NCBI GenBank assembly: GCA_900551995.1
Contig: URXW01000013.1
Coordinates: 1-40,272 of the forward strand
From: an uncultured Eubacteriales bacterium
GTDB taxonomy: Bacteria > Bacillota > Clostridia > Oscillospirales > Oscillospiraceae
Length of the DNA: 40,272 nt
Direction: 5' to 3'
Shown here: in pieces, positions 15,308 through 23,682 of the stretch
Layout: the number at the start of each line of letters is the position of its first letter
Numbering within the stretch: the stretch's first letter is position 1
Translations under genes and position numbers: made by a program
Notes under the pieces: generated by a model
Told to the model about the DNA's origin: nothing
Databases searched by the model: none
Seen by the model: the letters and a program-made list of their open reading frames with translations, nothing else

Positions 15308-16184
15308 CGTCGCCCTCCCCCTTTCTCTTGAAGGTCAGCCGTTCCGCCAGCGTCCGGCGGGGCTTCTCCTCCGCCTCGTCCTCCGGGGGCATCAGCTCGT
15401 TCCGCAGCAGCTTGCTGAGCGTCTCCGGCTTCAAATGCCGCTTCAGCATCCCACCGATCGCCACGGAGATGGATCCTGTCTCCTCCGAGACGATGACCAC
15501 CACCGCGTCGGAGTTCTCGCTCATGCCGATCCCCGCCCGGTGGCGCATACCCAAATCACGGCTGAGGTTCACGTTTTTGCTCAAGGGCAGCATACAGCCC
15601 GCGCCCAGTATCCGCCCGTGGCGGATGATCACCGCGCCGTCGTGCATGGGAGCCTTCACGAAGAAAATATTCTTCAGCAGCTCGGAGGAAACGGCGGCGT
15701 CCAGCGTCGTACCGCTCCGCACCATGTCGTCCAGATGGATGTCCCGCTCGAACACGATCAAAACGCCTGTCTTGCTCTGGGACATTTCACTGCACGCGAT
15801 GACCGTCTGGTCGATGGCGGTCTCCAGCTCCGACTGCTGCTTGGGGTCGTTGAACACCCGCAGCAGCTTGATGTTGCGGCTGCCCACCTTCTCCAATATC
15901 TGCCGTATCTCCGGCTGGAACAGAATGATGATCGCAAGGATACCCACCTGCACCAGATTCTTCATAATATACGCGATGGTGTTCAACTGCAAGATGTCCA
16001 CCATCCACAACACCAGCAGGAACGCCACCACGCCCTTGAGGATATTCTCCGCACGGGTACTCTTTACCATACGCAGCAGATTGTAGACGAGGAACGCGAT
16101 GATCACGATGTCCAGCACGTCTGATACGCGTATCAGCAATAAGTAATTCCCAATACTTTCCAAAAACGCCAGTACCTTTTCCAT
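15288..16184 (-). CDS. cdaA: Diadenylate cyclase CdaA
   Basis: Makes the second messenger c-di-AMP from two ATP at the membrane, controlling potassium and osmolyte balance and cell wall homeostasis in Firmicutes. The 298 residues have three N-terminal transmembrane helices (about 23-40, 47-64, 74-90) and a DAC domain with both catalytic motifs: DGA (182-184) and RHRAG (214-218). The C-terminal tail is charged (EEKPRRTLAERLTFKRKG). It is the first gene after a strong promoter at 16238-16266. The operon partner cdaR overlaps its end. Confidence 0.96.
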   Translation of the reverse strand: MEKVLAFLESIGNYLLLIRVSDVLDIVIIAFLVYNLLRMVKSTRAENILKGVVAFLLVLWMVDILQLNTIAYIMKNLVQVGILAIIILFQPEIRQILEKVGSRNIKLLRVFNDPKQQSELETAIDQTVIACSEMSQSKTGVLIVFERDIHLDDMVRSGTTLDAAVSSELLKNIFFVKAPMHDGAVIIRHGRILGAGCMLPLSKNVNLSRDLGMRHRAGIGMSENSDAVVVIVSEETGSISVAIGGMLKRHLKPETLSKLLRNELMPPEDEAEEKPRRTLAERLTFKRKGEGDDVETNL

Positions 16185-16237
16185 GTTGTCACCCTTTCCG
16201 TTTTGGGCACAAAATTTGCATAATCATAGATACTAAC

Positions 16238-16266
16238 ATTATATAAAAAATATTGGGAAAATGCAA
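16238..16266 (-). promoter_or_regulatory. Promoter of the cdaA transcript
   Basis: On the minus strand TTGCAT (16266-16261) and a perfect TATAAT (16243-16238) are separated by exactly 17 nt. The 110 bp gap that holds it is strikingly AT-rich compared with its surroundings. The predicted start is near 16231, leaving a leader of about 47 nt before the cdaA ATG. It probably drives cdaA, cdaR, the three cysteine-rich genes and, by read-through, part of the downstream cluster. Confidence 0.8.
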
Positions 16267-16294
16267 CAAAAAATTATGTGAACAATTTTGCAGT

Positions 16295-17416
16295 TTAACG
16301 AAGGTTTTGGCGCATGATTCGAGCAAATTCGTCCACCTGCGCCTCCGTGTTGAAGGCGGAAAAGCTGCATCGCACCGTGCCGGTGTCCAGCGTTCCCGCC
16401 GTCCGATGAGCCAGCGGCGCACAGTGCAGCCCCGCACGCACGGCAACGCCCCGCTCCGCCAGCGATTCCCCCAGCTCCTCGCAGTCCCACCCGTCCACGC
16501 GGAAGCTGAGCACGCCGGTCTGCACCGCGTCCTCCGGCGCGAAAAACACCTCCACACCGTGCAGCCGCCGCAGCCGCTCGGCGCACCGCCGCGCCAGCTG
16601 CCGCTCGTGACCGCCGATAACCGCCGCGCCCCGGCTTTTTACGAAGCGCAGCCCCTCCGCCAGCCCCGCGATCCCCGGCATATTGTGCGTGCCCGGCTCC
16701 AGCCGGTCGGGCAGCTCCTGCGGCATCTCCTGCAAAAGCGACTGTGACCCGGTGCCTCCCCGCAGCAGCGGCACCGGCTCCGCGCCGCACAGCAGCAGCC
16801 CCGTGCCCTGCGGGCCGTACAGCCCCTTGTGCCCCGGCATGGCAGCAAACGCCGCGCCCAGCGCGGTCATATCCACCGGCACCATCCCGGCGGACTGTGA
16901 GGCGTCCAGCACAAAGGGCACGCCCCGCTCCCGGCACAGCTCCGCGATGCGCTCCACCGGCAGGCGGTAGCCGAACACGTTGGACACATGGGTGCATATC
17001 ACCGCGTCGGCGGGCGTTTCCAGTGCGGCGGCGAACTGCCTCACCATCTCCTCCGGAGCGAACAGCGGCGCGTCCGCCACGACGATCTCCACGTCCTCGA
17101 TGGCGTGGAGCGGCCGGGTGACGGCGTTGTGCTCATACCCGGAGATCACCACGCGGCTCCCCGGCTTCACCAGCGTCCCGATGGCGATATTCAGCCCGTG
17201 GGTGGCGCAGGACGTGAACACCACCCGCTCCGGGTCGTCCACGCCGAACAGCTCCGCCGCCAGACTGCGGCAGGCGAGATCCGTCTCCTCCGCCGCCCGT
17301 GTGGCGGGATAGCTGCCCCGCCCCGGCGAGGACAGCGTCCCCACCGCCCGGTACATGGCGCGCGCCACCGCCTCCGGCTTTTGCAGCGTGGTCGCTCCCG
17401 CGTCAAAATAGATCAT
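16295..17416 (-). CDS. Cysteine desulfurase family PLP enzyme
   Basis: Fold-type I aminotransferase-V enzyme that takes sulfur (or selenium) from cysteine. In 373 residues the start MIYFDAGATT is typical. H96 lies in SGYEHNAVTR, D171 in VLDASQSAG, and PLP lysine K197 in PGHKGLYGP. The catalytic cysteine is C332 in RAGLHCAPLAH, followed by GTVRCSFSAFNT. This is the separate desulfurase family often found in clostridia rather than IscS or SufS, and no isc or suf scaffold genes are nearby. It overlaps the preceding DUF3343 gene by 4 bp, which suggests that protein as sulfur acceptor. Confidence 0.9.
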   Translation of the reverse strand: MIYFDAGATTLQKPEAVARAMYRAVGTLSSPGRGSYPATRAAEETDLACRSLAAELFGVDDPERVVFTSCATHGLNIAIGTLVKPGSRVVISGYEHNAVTRPLHAIEDVEIVVADAPLFAPEEMVRQFAAALETPADAVICTHVSNVFGYRLPVERIAELCRERGVPFVLDASQSAGMVPVDMTALGAAFAAMPGHKGLYGPQGTGLLLCGAEPVPLLRGGTGSQSLLQEMPQELPDRLEPGTHNMPGIAGLAEGLRFVKSRGAAVIGGHERQLARRCAERLRRLHGVEVFFAPEDAVQTGVLSFRVDGWDCEELGESLAERGVAVRAGLHCAPLAHRTAGTLDTGTVRCSFSAFNTEAQVDEFARIMRQNLR

Positions 17417-17667
17417 ACTTCCACCTCTTCATAGCCGTCGTCACGACGGCGAAAAACCTGTGTGGGCACGAAGCCCGCCTCCCACAGCAGCCGCAGTGCC
17501 GCCTCCATACGCGGCCTTCCCCGCAGCCGCAGCACATAGCCGCAGCCCTTCCCCGTCAGCCCCATGGGCGCGCGGGCTACCGCCACCCGCAGCCCCCGCC
17601 GCTCCAGCACCTGTGCCATGCGCTGTGCATGGGTGACGGAACGTGCGGTGATGAGATATTCCTCCAT
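17413..17667 (-). CDS. DUF3343 putative Se/S carrier-like protein
   Basis: An 84-residue protein of the DUF3343 family, described as putative Se/S-carrier-like. It begins MEEYLITARSVTHAQRMAQV and has a single central cysteine in GKGCGYVLRL, the residue conserved in the family. The start ATG at 17667 is preceded by a near-perfect AAAGGAGGTG. Its stop overlaps the start of the cysteine desulfurase gene. From family and context I infer that it accepts persulfide sulfur or selenium from that enzyme; no partner such as selD is visible here. Confidence 0.85.
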   Translation of the reverse strand: MEEYLITARSVTHAQRMAQVLERRGLRVAVARAPMGLTGKGCGYVLRLRGRPRMEAALRLLWEAGFVPTQVFRRRDDGYEEVEV

Positions 17668-17721
17668 TGTGGCACCTCCTTTGTACTCACCCCATGGTAT
17701 GCCCCCGGTGCCCTGGACGTG

Positions 17722-17753
17722 AAAACACCCCGGAGCTAAATCCTCCGGGGTGT
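17722..17753 (-). terminator. Intrinsic terminator after yigZ
   Basis: ACACCCCGGAG (17725-17735) and CTCCGGGGTGT (17743-17753) form an 11 bp perfect stem with a 7 nt loop. On the minus strand it starts 6 bp past the yigZ stop and is followed by TTTT. It ends the hflX-yigZ unit before the DUF3343 gene. Confidence 0.82.
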
Positions 17754-17759
17754 CCCTCG

Positions 17760-18392
17760 CTATATCTCTATCCTTGGGCCGGGGCGGTATTCCTCCGCCG
17801 TCACCGTCAGGGAAACGCTCCCCGCCGTTGCCTCCGTCAGCCACGCCTGCATAGCTTCCACCTGCTCTGCCGGCAGGGAGACGCCCAGCCGTATGTCCGC
17901 GCCGTAATCAGCGTTGTCTACCGTACCGCACAGCGACGCCACCTGCCCCTTTACCCGCTCAAGCAGCGCGTAGGGGCACGGAATGTCCACCGTCGCCCAC
18001 CGCCCCATCTCCGCCACGCCGGCCGCCGCCAGCGCGTCGCGGGCACTTTTGGAGTACGCCCTCGTCAGCCCTCCCGCGCCCAGCAGGATGCCGCCGAAAT
18101 ACCGCGTCACCACGCATACCACGTTGGTCACGTTCTCCCGCCGGAACACGTTGAGCATGGGCTGTCCCGCCGTGCCCTGCGGCTCGCCGTCGTCACCGTA
18201 GCGCAGTGTATCGCTGCCGATGAGATAGCACCAGCAGTTGTGCCGCGCATCGTAGTATTTCTTCTTTATCCGGGCGATGAACTCCCGCGCCTGCTCCTCG
18301 CTGTCCACCGGCAGCAGGTGTCCGATGAACCGGGAACGCTTCTCGGTGAACTCCGTCTCTGCCGCGCCGAAGGGTACGCGGAAATCGCTCAT
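17760..18392 (-). CDS. yigZ: YigZ/IMPACT family protein
   Basis: A 210-residue member of the UPF0029/IMPACT family. It has the N-terminal IMPACT fold with EKRSRFIGHL, RHNCWCYLIG, DDGEPQGTAGQPML and TRYFGGILLGAGGLTRAYS, followed by a DUF1949 C-terminal domain. The eukaryotic homologue regulates a translation-control kinase; the bacterial role is unclear, though ribosome or translation links have been proposed. The start ATG at 18392 overlaps the hflX stop by 4 bp. A longer frame upstream exists only inside hflX. A strong terminator follows. Confidence 0.93.
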   Translation of the reverse strand: MSDFRVPFGAAETEFTEKRSRFIGHLLPVDSEEQAREFIARIKKKYYDARHNCWCYLIGSDTLRYGDDGEPQGTAGQPMLNVFRRENVTNVVCVVTRYFGGILLGAGGLTRAYSKSARDALAAAGVAEMGRWATVDIPCPYALLERVKGQVASLCGTVDNADYGADIRLGVSLPAEQVEAMQAWLTEATAGSVSLTVTAEEYRPGPRIEI

Positions 18393-19696
18393 TCCCACTC
18401 CTCCTTCGGCTCCGTCCAGCCCTCGATGTAGTTCTTCAGCTGTCCGATCACGCGGGGCGTACACACCGCCACCACGTCCACCGTCTCGCCGTACTCCACG
18501 GACTCCACCTTCGCCTCCCGGTACAGGCTGTCCAACGCCCCCGCCTTGTCATAGGGCAGGTGCAGCGTCACGCGCTTTGTACCCTTGTCCAGCTTTCCGT
18601 CGATGGCGGACAGCAGCGCATCCAGCCCCTCGCCGGTCTTGGCGGACACATACACCGCGTCGTCCTCCTTCTCCCGTCCGGAAGCAAACGCCAAGTCGCA
18701 CTTGTTGTATACCCGGATACAGGGTATGGCGTCCGCGCCCAATTCCTTGATCAGCGCGTCCACGATCCGCGCCTGCTCCTGCCACTCCGGGTTGCTCAGG
18801 TCGATAACGTGCAGCAGCAGGTCGGCGTATTCCAGCTCCTCCAGCGTCGCCTTGAACGCCTCCACCAGCTGATGGGGCAGCTTGCGGATAAAGCCCACCG
18901 TGTCGGAGATGACCACGTCCAGCGTGTCGCTGACGGTCAGCAGCCGCGTGGTGGTATCCAGCGTGTCAAAAAGCCGGTTGTTGGCGGGGATCCCCGCGCC
19001 GGTAATGGCGTTGAGCAGCGTGGATTTTCCCGCGTTGGTATAACCCACGATCGCCACCACCGGTATCTCGTTCTTCTGCCGCCTCTGCCGCTGGGTGGCG
19101 CGGACGCGCCGCACCTCCTCCAGCTCCTCCTTCAGCTTGTCGATCTTCCGCCGGACGTGCCGCCGGTCCGTCTCCAGCTGCGTCTCGCCGGGGCCCTTCG
19201 TGCCGATGGGCGAGCCGCCGGTGCCGCCCTGCCGCTCCAAGTGCGACCACATACCGATCAGCCGCGGCAGCAGATACTGGTACTGCGCCAGCTCCACCTG
19301 CAAGCAGCCCTCCTTCGTCCTCGCCCGCTGGGCGAAGATGTCCAGGATCAGTCCGCTGCGATCCAGTACCTGCACGCCGCACAGCTCCGTCAGTACCCGT
19401 ATCTGGGAGGGCGACAGGTCGTTGTCGAAGATCACCATGGTGGCGTCGCTGTTTTCCACCATGCGCTTGACCTCCTCCACCTTGCCCTCGCCGATGAAGC
19501 TGTGGGGGTCGGGCTTCTCCCGGTTCTGCAATATCGTCCCCACGGACTCCGCGCCCGCCGTCTCCACCAGCGCGCTCAGCTCCGCAAGGCTCTCCTCGTC
19601 CGCGCTGTCCGCGCCCAGCACCGGGGAGCGCAGCCCCACCAGCACCGCGTAGTCCCGCACGCCGTTCTTATTTTCTTCAATGGTTTTTCGTTCCAT
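18389..19696 (-). CDS. hflX: Ribosome-associated GTPase HflX
   Basis: GTPase that splits stalled 70S ribosomes under stress. The 435 residues have the HflX N-terminal domain with DNDLSPSQIR and the glycine-rich segment QGGTGGSPIGTKGPGE, a helical linker, and a G domain with G1 GYTNAGKS (218-225), G3 DTVG (265-268) and G4 NKCD (331-334). The start ATG at 19696 has a modest GAGAGG site. It has its own promoter at 19726-19754 and is co-transcribed with yigZ. Confidence 0.95.
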   Translation of the reverse strand: MERKTIEENKNGVRDYAVLVGLRSPVLGADSADEESLAELSALVETAGAESVGTILQNREKPDPHSFIGEGKVEEVKRMVENSDATMVIFDNDLSPSQIRVLTELCGVQVLDRSGLILDIFAQRARTKEGCLQVELAQYQYLLPRLIGMWSHLERQGGTGGSPIGTKGPGETQLETDRRHVRRKIDKLKEELEEVRRVRATQRQRRQKNEIPVVAIVGYTNAGKSTLLNAITGAGIPANNRLFDTLDTTTRLLTVSDTLDVVISDTVGFIRKLPHQLVEAFKATLEELEYADLLLHVIDLSNPEWQEQARIVDALIKELGADAIPCIRVYNKCDLAFASGREKEDDAVYVSAKTGEGLDALLSAIDGKLDKGTKRVTLHLPYDKAGALDSLYREAKVESVEYGETVDVVAVCTPRVIGQLKNYIEGWTEPKEEWE

Positions 19697-19725
19697 AGAC
19701 AGCCCTCTCGGTCATGTTTTTCCCC

Positions 19726-19754
19726 ATTATAAACGCTTCCGCCTCAAAAGTAAA
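19726..19754 (-). promoter_or_regulatory. Promoter of hflX-yigZ
   Basis: On the minus strand TTTACT (19754-19749) and a perfect TATAAT (19731-19726) are spaced by 17 nt, with the hflX ATG 30 nt downstream of the -10 box. It lies immediately after the rpmE terminator, as expected for a new unit. Confidence 0.7.
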
Positions 19755-19793
19755 ACAAAAAAACGAAGCCCGCACCCAACGGTGCAGGCTTCG
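19752..19793 (-). terminator. Intrinsic terminator after rpmE
   Basis: Arms at 19764-19776 and 19781-19793 form a 13 bp stem around a CAAC loop. The one mismatch is a G-U pair in minus-strand RNA. It is followed by seven U, G and four U. It starts 15 bp past the rpmE stop. The orientation-specific G-U pair shows it serves the minus strand. Confidence 0.88.
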
Positions 19794-19807
19794 CACGTGA
19801 TGTGTCC

Positions 19808-20011
19808 TTACTTGTCCAGACCGAAACGCTTGTTGAACTTGGCAACGCGTCCGCCGGTATCCACCAGCTTCTGCTTGCCGGTGAAGAAGGGGTGACACTT
19901 AGAGCAGACTTCCACGCGAATATCCTTCTTCGTAGAACCTGTCTCAATCACATTACCGCAGGCGCATTTAATAGTAGTCTGCTGATAATTGGGATGGATT
20001 CCTTCCTTCAT
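19808..20011 (-). CDS. rpmE: Ribosomal protein bL31 (zinc-binding type)
   Basis: A 67-residue large-subunit protein starting MKEGIHPNYQ. It keeps the four zinc cysteines of the C+ form: CACG (C16, C18) and CSKC (C36, C39). The zinc-free paralogue expressed under zinc starvation in Bacillus is not seen here. It is a single-gene unit with its own promoter (20074-20102) and terminator (19752-19793). In the cell it forms part of the bridge between ribosomal subunits. Confidence 0.97.
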   Translation of the reverse strand: MKEGIHPNYQQTTIKCACGNVIETGSTKKDIRVEVCSKCHPFFTGKQKLVDTGGRVAKFNKRFGLDK

Positions 20012-20073
20012 TGCTCTTGTTCACCCCTTTCTGGTTCACTCGTCGCCGCGGCGTTGCCGCAAACGCAACTGTG

Positions 20074-20102
20074 ATAATAGCACACTCTTCCCGCGATTGC
20101 AA
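20074..20102 (-). promoter_or_regulatory. Promoter of rpmE
   Basis: On the minus strand TTGCAA (20102-20097), 17 nt, then TATTAT (20079-20074), with TG at the extended -10 position. The leader of about 60 nt before the rpmE ATG contains a short GCGGC-AAC-GCCGC hairpin, whose role is unknown. Confidence 0.7.
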
Positions 20103-20118
20103 GCATTTTTCGCTATTT

Positions 20119-23100
20119 TTACAAAGAAATTTCCTCACCGCAGGCAAAGAAGTACAGTATCCTCTCCGTCACCGGTCTTTCCAGTATGCGGGACAACGCC
20201 CCGGCGTAGGCATCCAGCTGCACCCGATAGACCTCCGCCCGCTGCTGCACCTCCGCCGTCTGCACCCGGTCGGTCTTGAAATCCACCACCGCCAGACCGC
20301 TCTCCGTCTCGAATACGCAGTCCGCCACGCCCTGCAGGAGCATCTCCTCTCCCGCCGCGTCGCCGTCGTAGATCCCCGCGTCCGTCAGCAGCGCGAAGCG
20401 ATACTCCCGCCATAGCCGCGGCGCATTTCGTATCCTCTCCGCCAGCGGCGACGCCAAAAACCGCACCAGTGCCGGCACATCCAGTGCCGCCGCCTGCTCC
20501 GGCGTCAACAGCCTCCGCCGCCGCAGACCGTCGATGACCTCCGCCACCGCCCACGGCTCCGCCGCCGTGTCCAGCGGCAGGAACTGCATTACAAGGTGCA
20601 TGGCGGTGCCCCGCTCCGCGCCTGTCAGCCCTCGCTTTTCCTGCAAGAACCGCGGACGTTCCGGCGTACTCTCCCTCCGGCGTGGCAGCGTCCCCTCGGC
20701 GATCTCCTCGTCGATGGCGCGTCCCTTCAGTTGGGTGGCAGTCACCTTGGAGGGCGTCACCGTGGCGGCTCTGTGTCCGTACACGAACCCCAGCGACGCC
20801 GTGTCCGGCGTCGTGTCGGGAGATTCCCCTGTGTCCTCCTCCGCCGGGGACGCCGCCCCCTCCGTCTCCTCCCCGCCGATGCGGTGCAGGTGCACCGTCA
20901 CCCCGGCGGGGGCTTCCGTCAGCTCCGAGGGGCGCACACCGGCGAAGCCGTGCAGCTCCGACGCCTGAAACGTATTCAGCAGCGTTAGCAGCAGCCAGTC
21001 GCCGGGGCAGTTGGCACCGGACACCGCCTCCGGCGGCACCGGCAGCTCCGTCAACGCCGCCAGCTCCCGCAGGTGTTTCTCCGGATTCTTCCGGGAGCAC
21101 ACCATGATCAGCTTCTCCTGTGCGCGGGTCATGGCAACGTACAGTATCCGCAGTTCCTCCGCCTTCGCCTCCCGCTCCAGCGTCAGTGCCAGGGCGGACT
21201 TGGACACGGTGTCGTACCGTATCCGCCGCTCTGTCTCCACCCGCTCCGCGCCTACGCCCAGCTGCGGGTGCACCAGCACCGGGCGATCCAGATCCTGCCG
21301 GTTGAAGCTGCGGTTCAGATCCGCCAGCACCACCACCGGGAACTCCAATCCCTTGGATTTATGCACGCTCATAATCCGCACGCCGCCCGACGCTCTGGCG
21401 GCGGTGATGGCGGGTGCGTCGCCGTTTTCCAGCAGCCGCCGCAGATGGCTCACGCAGTCGAAAAGCCCCGTCCTGCCGCTCTGCACCAGCCGCCGCACAT
21501 AGTCGTATAACGCCGTCAGCCGTGCCTGCCGCTGCGCGCCGTCCGCCATGGTGCCGAAGATTGCCTCCACCCGGCACCGGTCATAGCAGTACCACAGCAG
21601 CTTGTCCGCCGCCATCTCCCGGCTGGCGTGCCGCAGCTCCCGCAGCAGCGACAGAAACGCCTGCGCGTCCTCGCCTTCGTCCCGGCATAACGCCTCGTAG
21701 TAATCCCCCTCCGGCTGCAACGCCCGTATCTCCGCCAGACGGTCGGCACTCATGCCCACCAGCGGCGAGCGCAGCACCGCGATCAGCGGCACGTCCTGCC
21801 GCGGGTTGTCCACGATCTCCAGCAGCGACAGCACCACCGCGATCTCCATGGCGGAGAAAAAGTCCTCGCTCTCCCCGCCGTCGCAGGGGATGCCCTCCCG
21901 CTCCAGCGCGGCGGTGAACACCGCCAGACGCGCGCTGGGCGAGCGCATAAGGATCACGATGTCCTCCGGCTCCACGGGACGCAGCTCCCCGTCCCCGCCC
22001 CGGACGGGGAATCCCCCGTCCAACAGCTGCCGGATCCGCCGCGCCGTGAAACGCGCCTCCGCCTCGGCTCTGTCAAACCGCTGCTCCGGCGTGTCCTCCA
22101 CGCTGAGATAGTGGAACTCCGTCTCCCGCTCCGGCGCGTCGGGATAGTACGCCGCGCCGAAGTGGAGATACTGCTCCTCCGTGTAGTCCAGCTCCCCCAT
22201 TTCCCGGGACATAATGGCGGCGAACACGAAGTTCGCGGCGTCCAGCACCTCCCGCCGTGAGCGGAAATTCCTGCTGAGCACCCGCCGCCGCGGCTGTCCC
22301 GGCGCGGCATCCTCCGCGTCGAGATAGGTACGGTACTTCTCCAGAAATATCCCCGGCTCCGCCAGCCGGAACCGGTAAATGCTCTGCTTCACGTCGCCCA
22401 CGGCGAAGATATTCTCCCCCTGCCGCGAAACGGCGCGGAAAATGCAGTTCTGCACCTCGTTGGTGTCCTGATACTCGTCCACCATGATCTCCCGGTAGCG
22501 GTGGGACACCTGCTCGCCCAGCTCCGTGGGCGTTCCGTCCTCCCCCGCCAGCAGGCGCACGGCATAGTGCTCCTGATCGGAGAAATCCATGGCGTTGCGC
22601 CGTACCTTCTCCGCTTGGAATCGCCGGTCAAAGTCCACCGTCAGCTCCAGCAATGCCTCCATAGCCGGGGCGATCGCCCGCAGGTCGTCCAGCAATTCGC
22701 TCTCCGCCGTCTGGTAGGGCGCGGACAGCTTCTTCACCGCCGCCTTGCACTTGTCCCAAACCGCCTTGGCGGCGGCCTTGCTGTCGCCGTTCTCCTCGCC
22801 GCGTACCGCGCCCAGCTTCCGGAACGTCACGTCCACGCGGGACATCTCATCCCAGCCCTTTTGCGCCGCCGTTTCGTATTCCCGCAGCTGCGCCGCCGCC
22901 TCCAAAAACCGATCCGCGTAGGCGTCGAACACCGGCTGACAGCCCTCCATATCTCTGGCGGCGCGCTCCAGCCGCCCCGCCCAGTACAGGGCGCGGCGCA
23001 CGGTGTCGTCCATGATGGTTCTGCCGTATACGCTGTCCGCCAGCCGCTGGGGCAGCTCCCGCCATCCCTCTTCCGCCTGCGCCAGCCACTTCTCCGGGTA

Positions 23101-23682
23101 CGGATGGCTCTGCAATTTGGCGTGTACCTCCGGCACCAGCATCGCCAGCCCCCTGTCGTCCCGTCCGAAGCCCAGCGTCTCCGCCAGCAGCCTGCATCCC
23201 TCGTCCCCCTGCTCGATCCGCTGGTAGAAGTGCTCCAACGCCTGCTCCAATGCCCGCTCCTTCAGCAGCGTGCACTCGGACTCGTCCAATATCCGGAAAT
23301 CCGGCGTAAGGCTCCGCCCGTCCACCGGCTCCAGCAGGTGCACGTGCTCCCGCAGCAGCGACGCGCAGAAGCCGTCCACCGTCTTGATGTCCGCCTGATA
23401 CACCCGGAACATCTGCTGCCGCAGATGACCGTTTTCCGGCTCCGCCGCCACTCTCCGCGCCAGCTCCGCCGCCAGCTTGCTCCGCAGCTCCGCGGCAGCT
23501 GCGCGGGTGAAGGTGATAATGAGGAAATCGTCAATGTGGCAGTGCTCCTCACGCAAATAGGCGAACACACGCTCCACCAGCACCTTCGTCTTGCCCGACC
23601 CGGCGGCGGCGGACACCAGCAGGCTGCCGCCGCGATCCTCCACCGCGCCCAGCTGTTGGGGCGTCAGCTGAATGTCACCCAC
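20119..23682 (-). CDS. addA: Helicase-nuclease AddA subunit
   Basis: UvrD-type helicase and nuclease half of AddAB, which processes double-strand DNA ends for recombination at Chi-like sites. The 1187 residues have Walker A SAAAGSGKT (about 24-32), VDEYQDTNE, GDVKQSIYRFR, and a C-terminal RecB-type nuclease with AVVDFKTDR. The frame is open 88 codons further upstream, but that part lies wholly within addB. The true start is GTG at 23682, giving VGDIQLTPQQLGAV, with GGAGGTGGAGG in front and an 8 bp overlap with the addB stop. Confidence 0.95.
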   Translation of the reverse strand: MGDIQLTPQQLGAVEDRGGSLLVSAAAGSGKTKVLVERVFAYLREEHCHIDDFLIITFTRAAAAELRSKLAAELARRVAAEPENGHLRQQMFRVYQADIKTVDGFCASLLREHVHLLEPVDGRSLTPDFRILDESECTLLKERALEQALEHFYQRIEQGDEGCRLLAETLGFGRDDRGLAMLVPEVHAKLQSHPYPEKWLAQAEEGWRELPQRLADSVYGRTIMDDTVRRALYWAGRLERAARDMEGCQPVFDAYADRFLEAAAQLREYETAAQKGWDEMSRVDVTFRKLGAVRGEENGDSKAAAKAVWDKCKAAVKKLSAPYQTAESELLDDLRAIAPAMEALLELTVDFDRRFQAEKVRRNAMDFSDQEHYAVRLLAGEDGTPTELGEQVSHRYREIMVDEYQDTNEVQNCIFRAVSRQGENIFAVGDVKQSIYRFRLAEPGIFLEKYRTYLDAEDAAPGQPRRRVLSRNFRSRREVLDAANFVFAAIMSREMGELDYTEEQYLHFGAAYYPDAPERETEFHYLSVEDTPEQRFDRAEAEARFTARRIRQLLDGGFPVRGGDGELRPVEPEDIVILMRSPSARLAVFTAALEREGIPCDGGESEDFFSAMEIAVVLSLLEIVDNPRQDVPLIAVLRSPLVGMSADRLAEIRALQPEGDYYEALCRDEGEDAQAFLSLLRELRHASREMAADKLLWYCYDRCRVEAIFGTMADGAQRQARLTALYDYVRRLVQSGRTGLFDCVSHLRRLLENGDAPAITAARASGGVRIMSVHKSKGLEFPVVVLADLNRSFNRQDLDRPVLVHPQLGVGAERVETERRIRYDTVSKSALALTLEREAKAEELRILYVAMTRAQEKLIMVCSRKNPEKHLRELAALTELPVPPEAVSGANCPGDWLLLTLLNTFQASELHGFAGVRPSELTEAPAGVTVHLHRIGGEETEGAASPAEEDTGESPDTTPDTASLGFVYGHRAATVTPSKVTATQLKGRAIDEEIAEGTLPRRRESTPERPRFLQEKRGLTGAERGTAMHLVMQFLPLDTAAEPWAVAEVIDGLRRRRLLTPEQAAALDVPALVRFLASPLAERIRNAPRLWREYRFALLTDAGIYDGDAAGEEMLLQGVADCVFETESGLAVVDFKTDRVQTAEVQQRAEVYRVQLDAYAGALSRILERPVTERILYFFACGEEISL

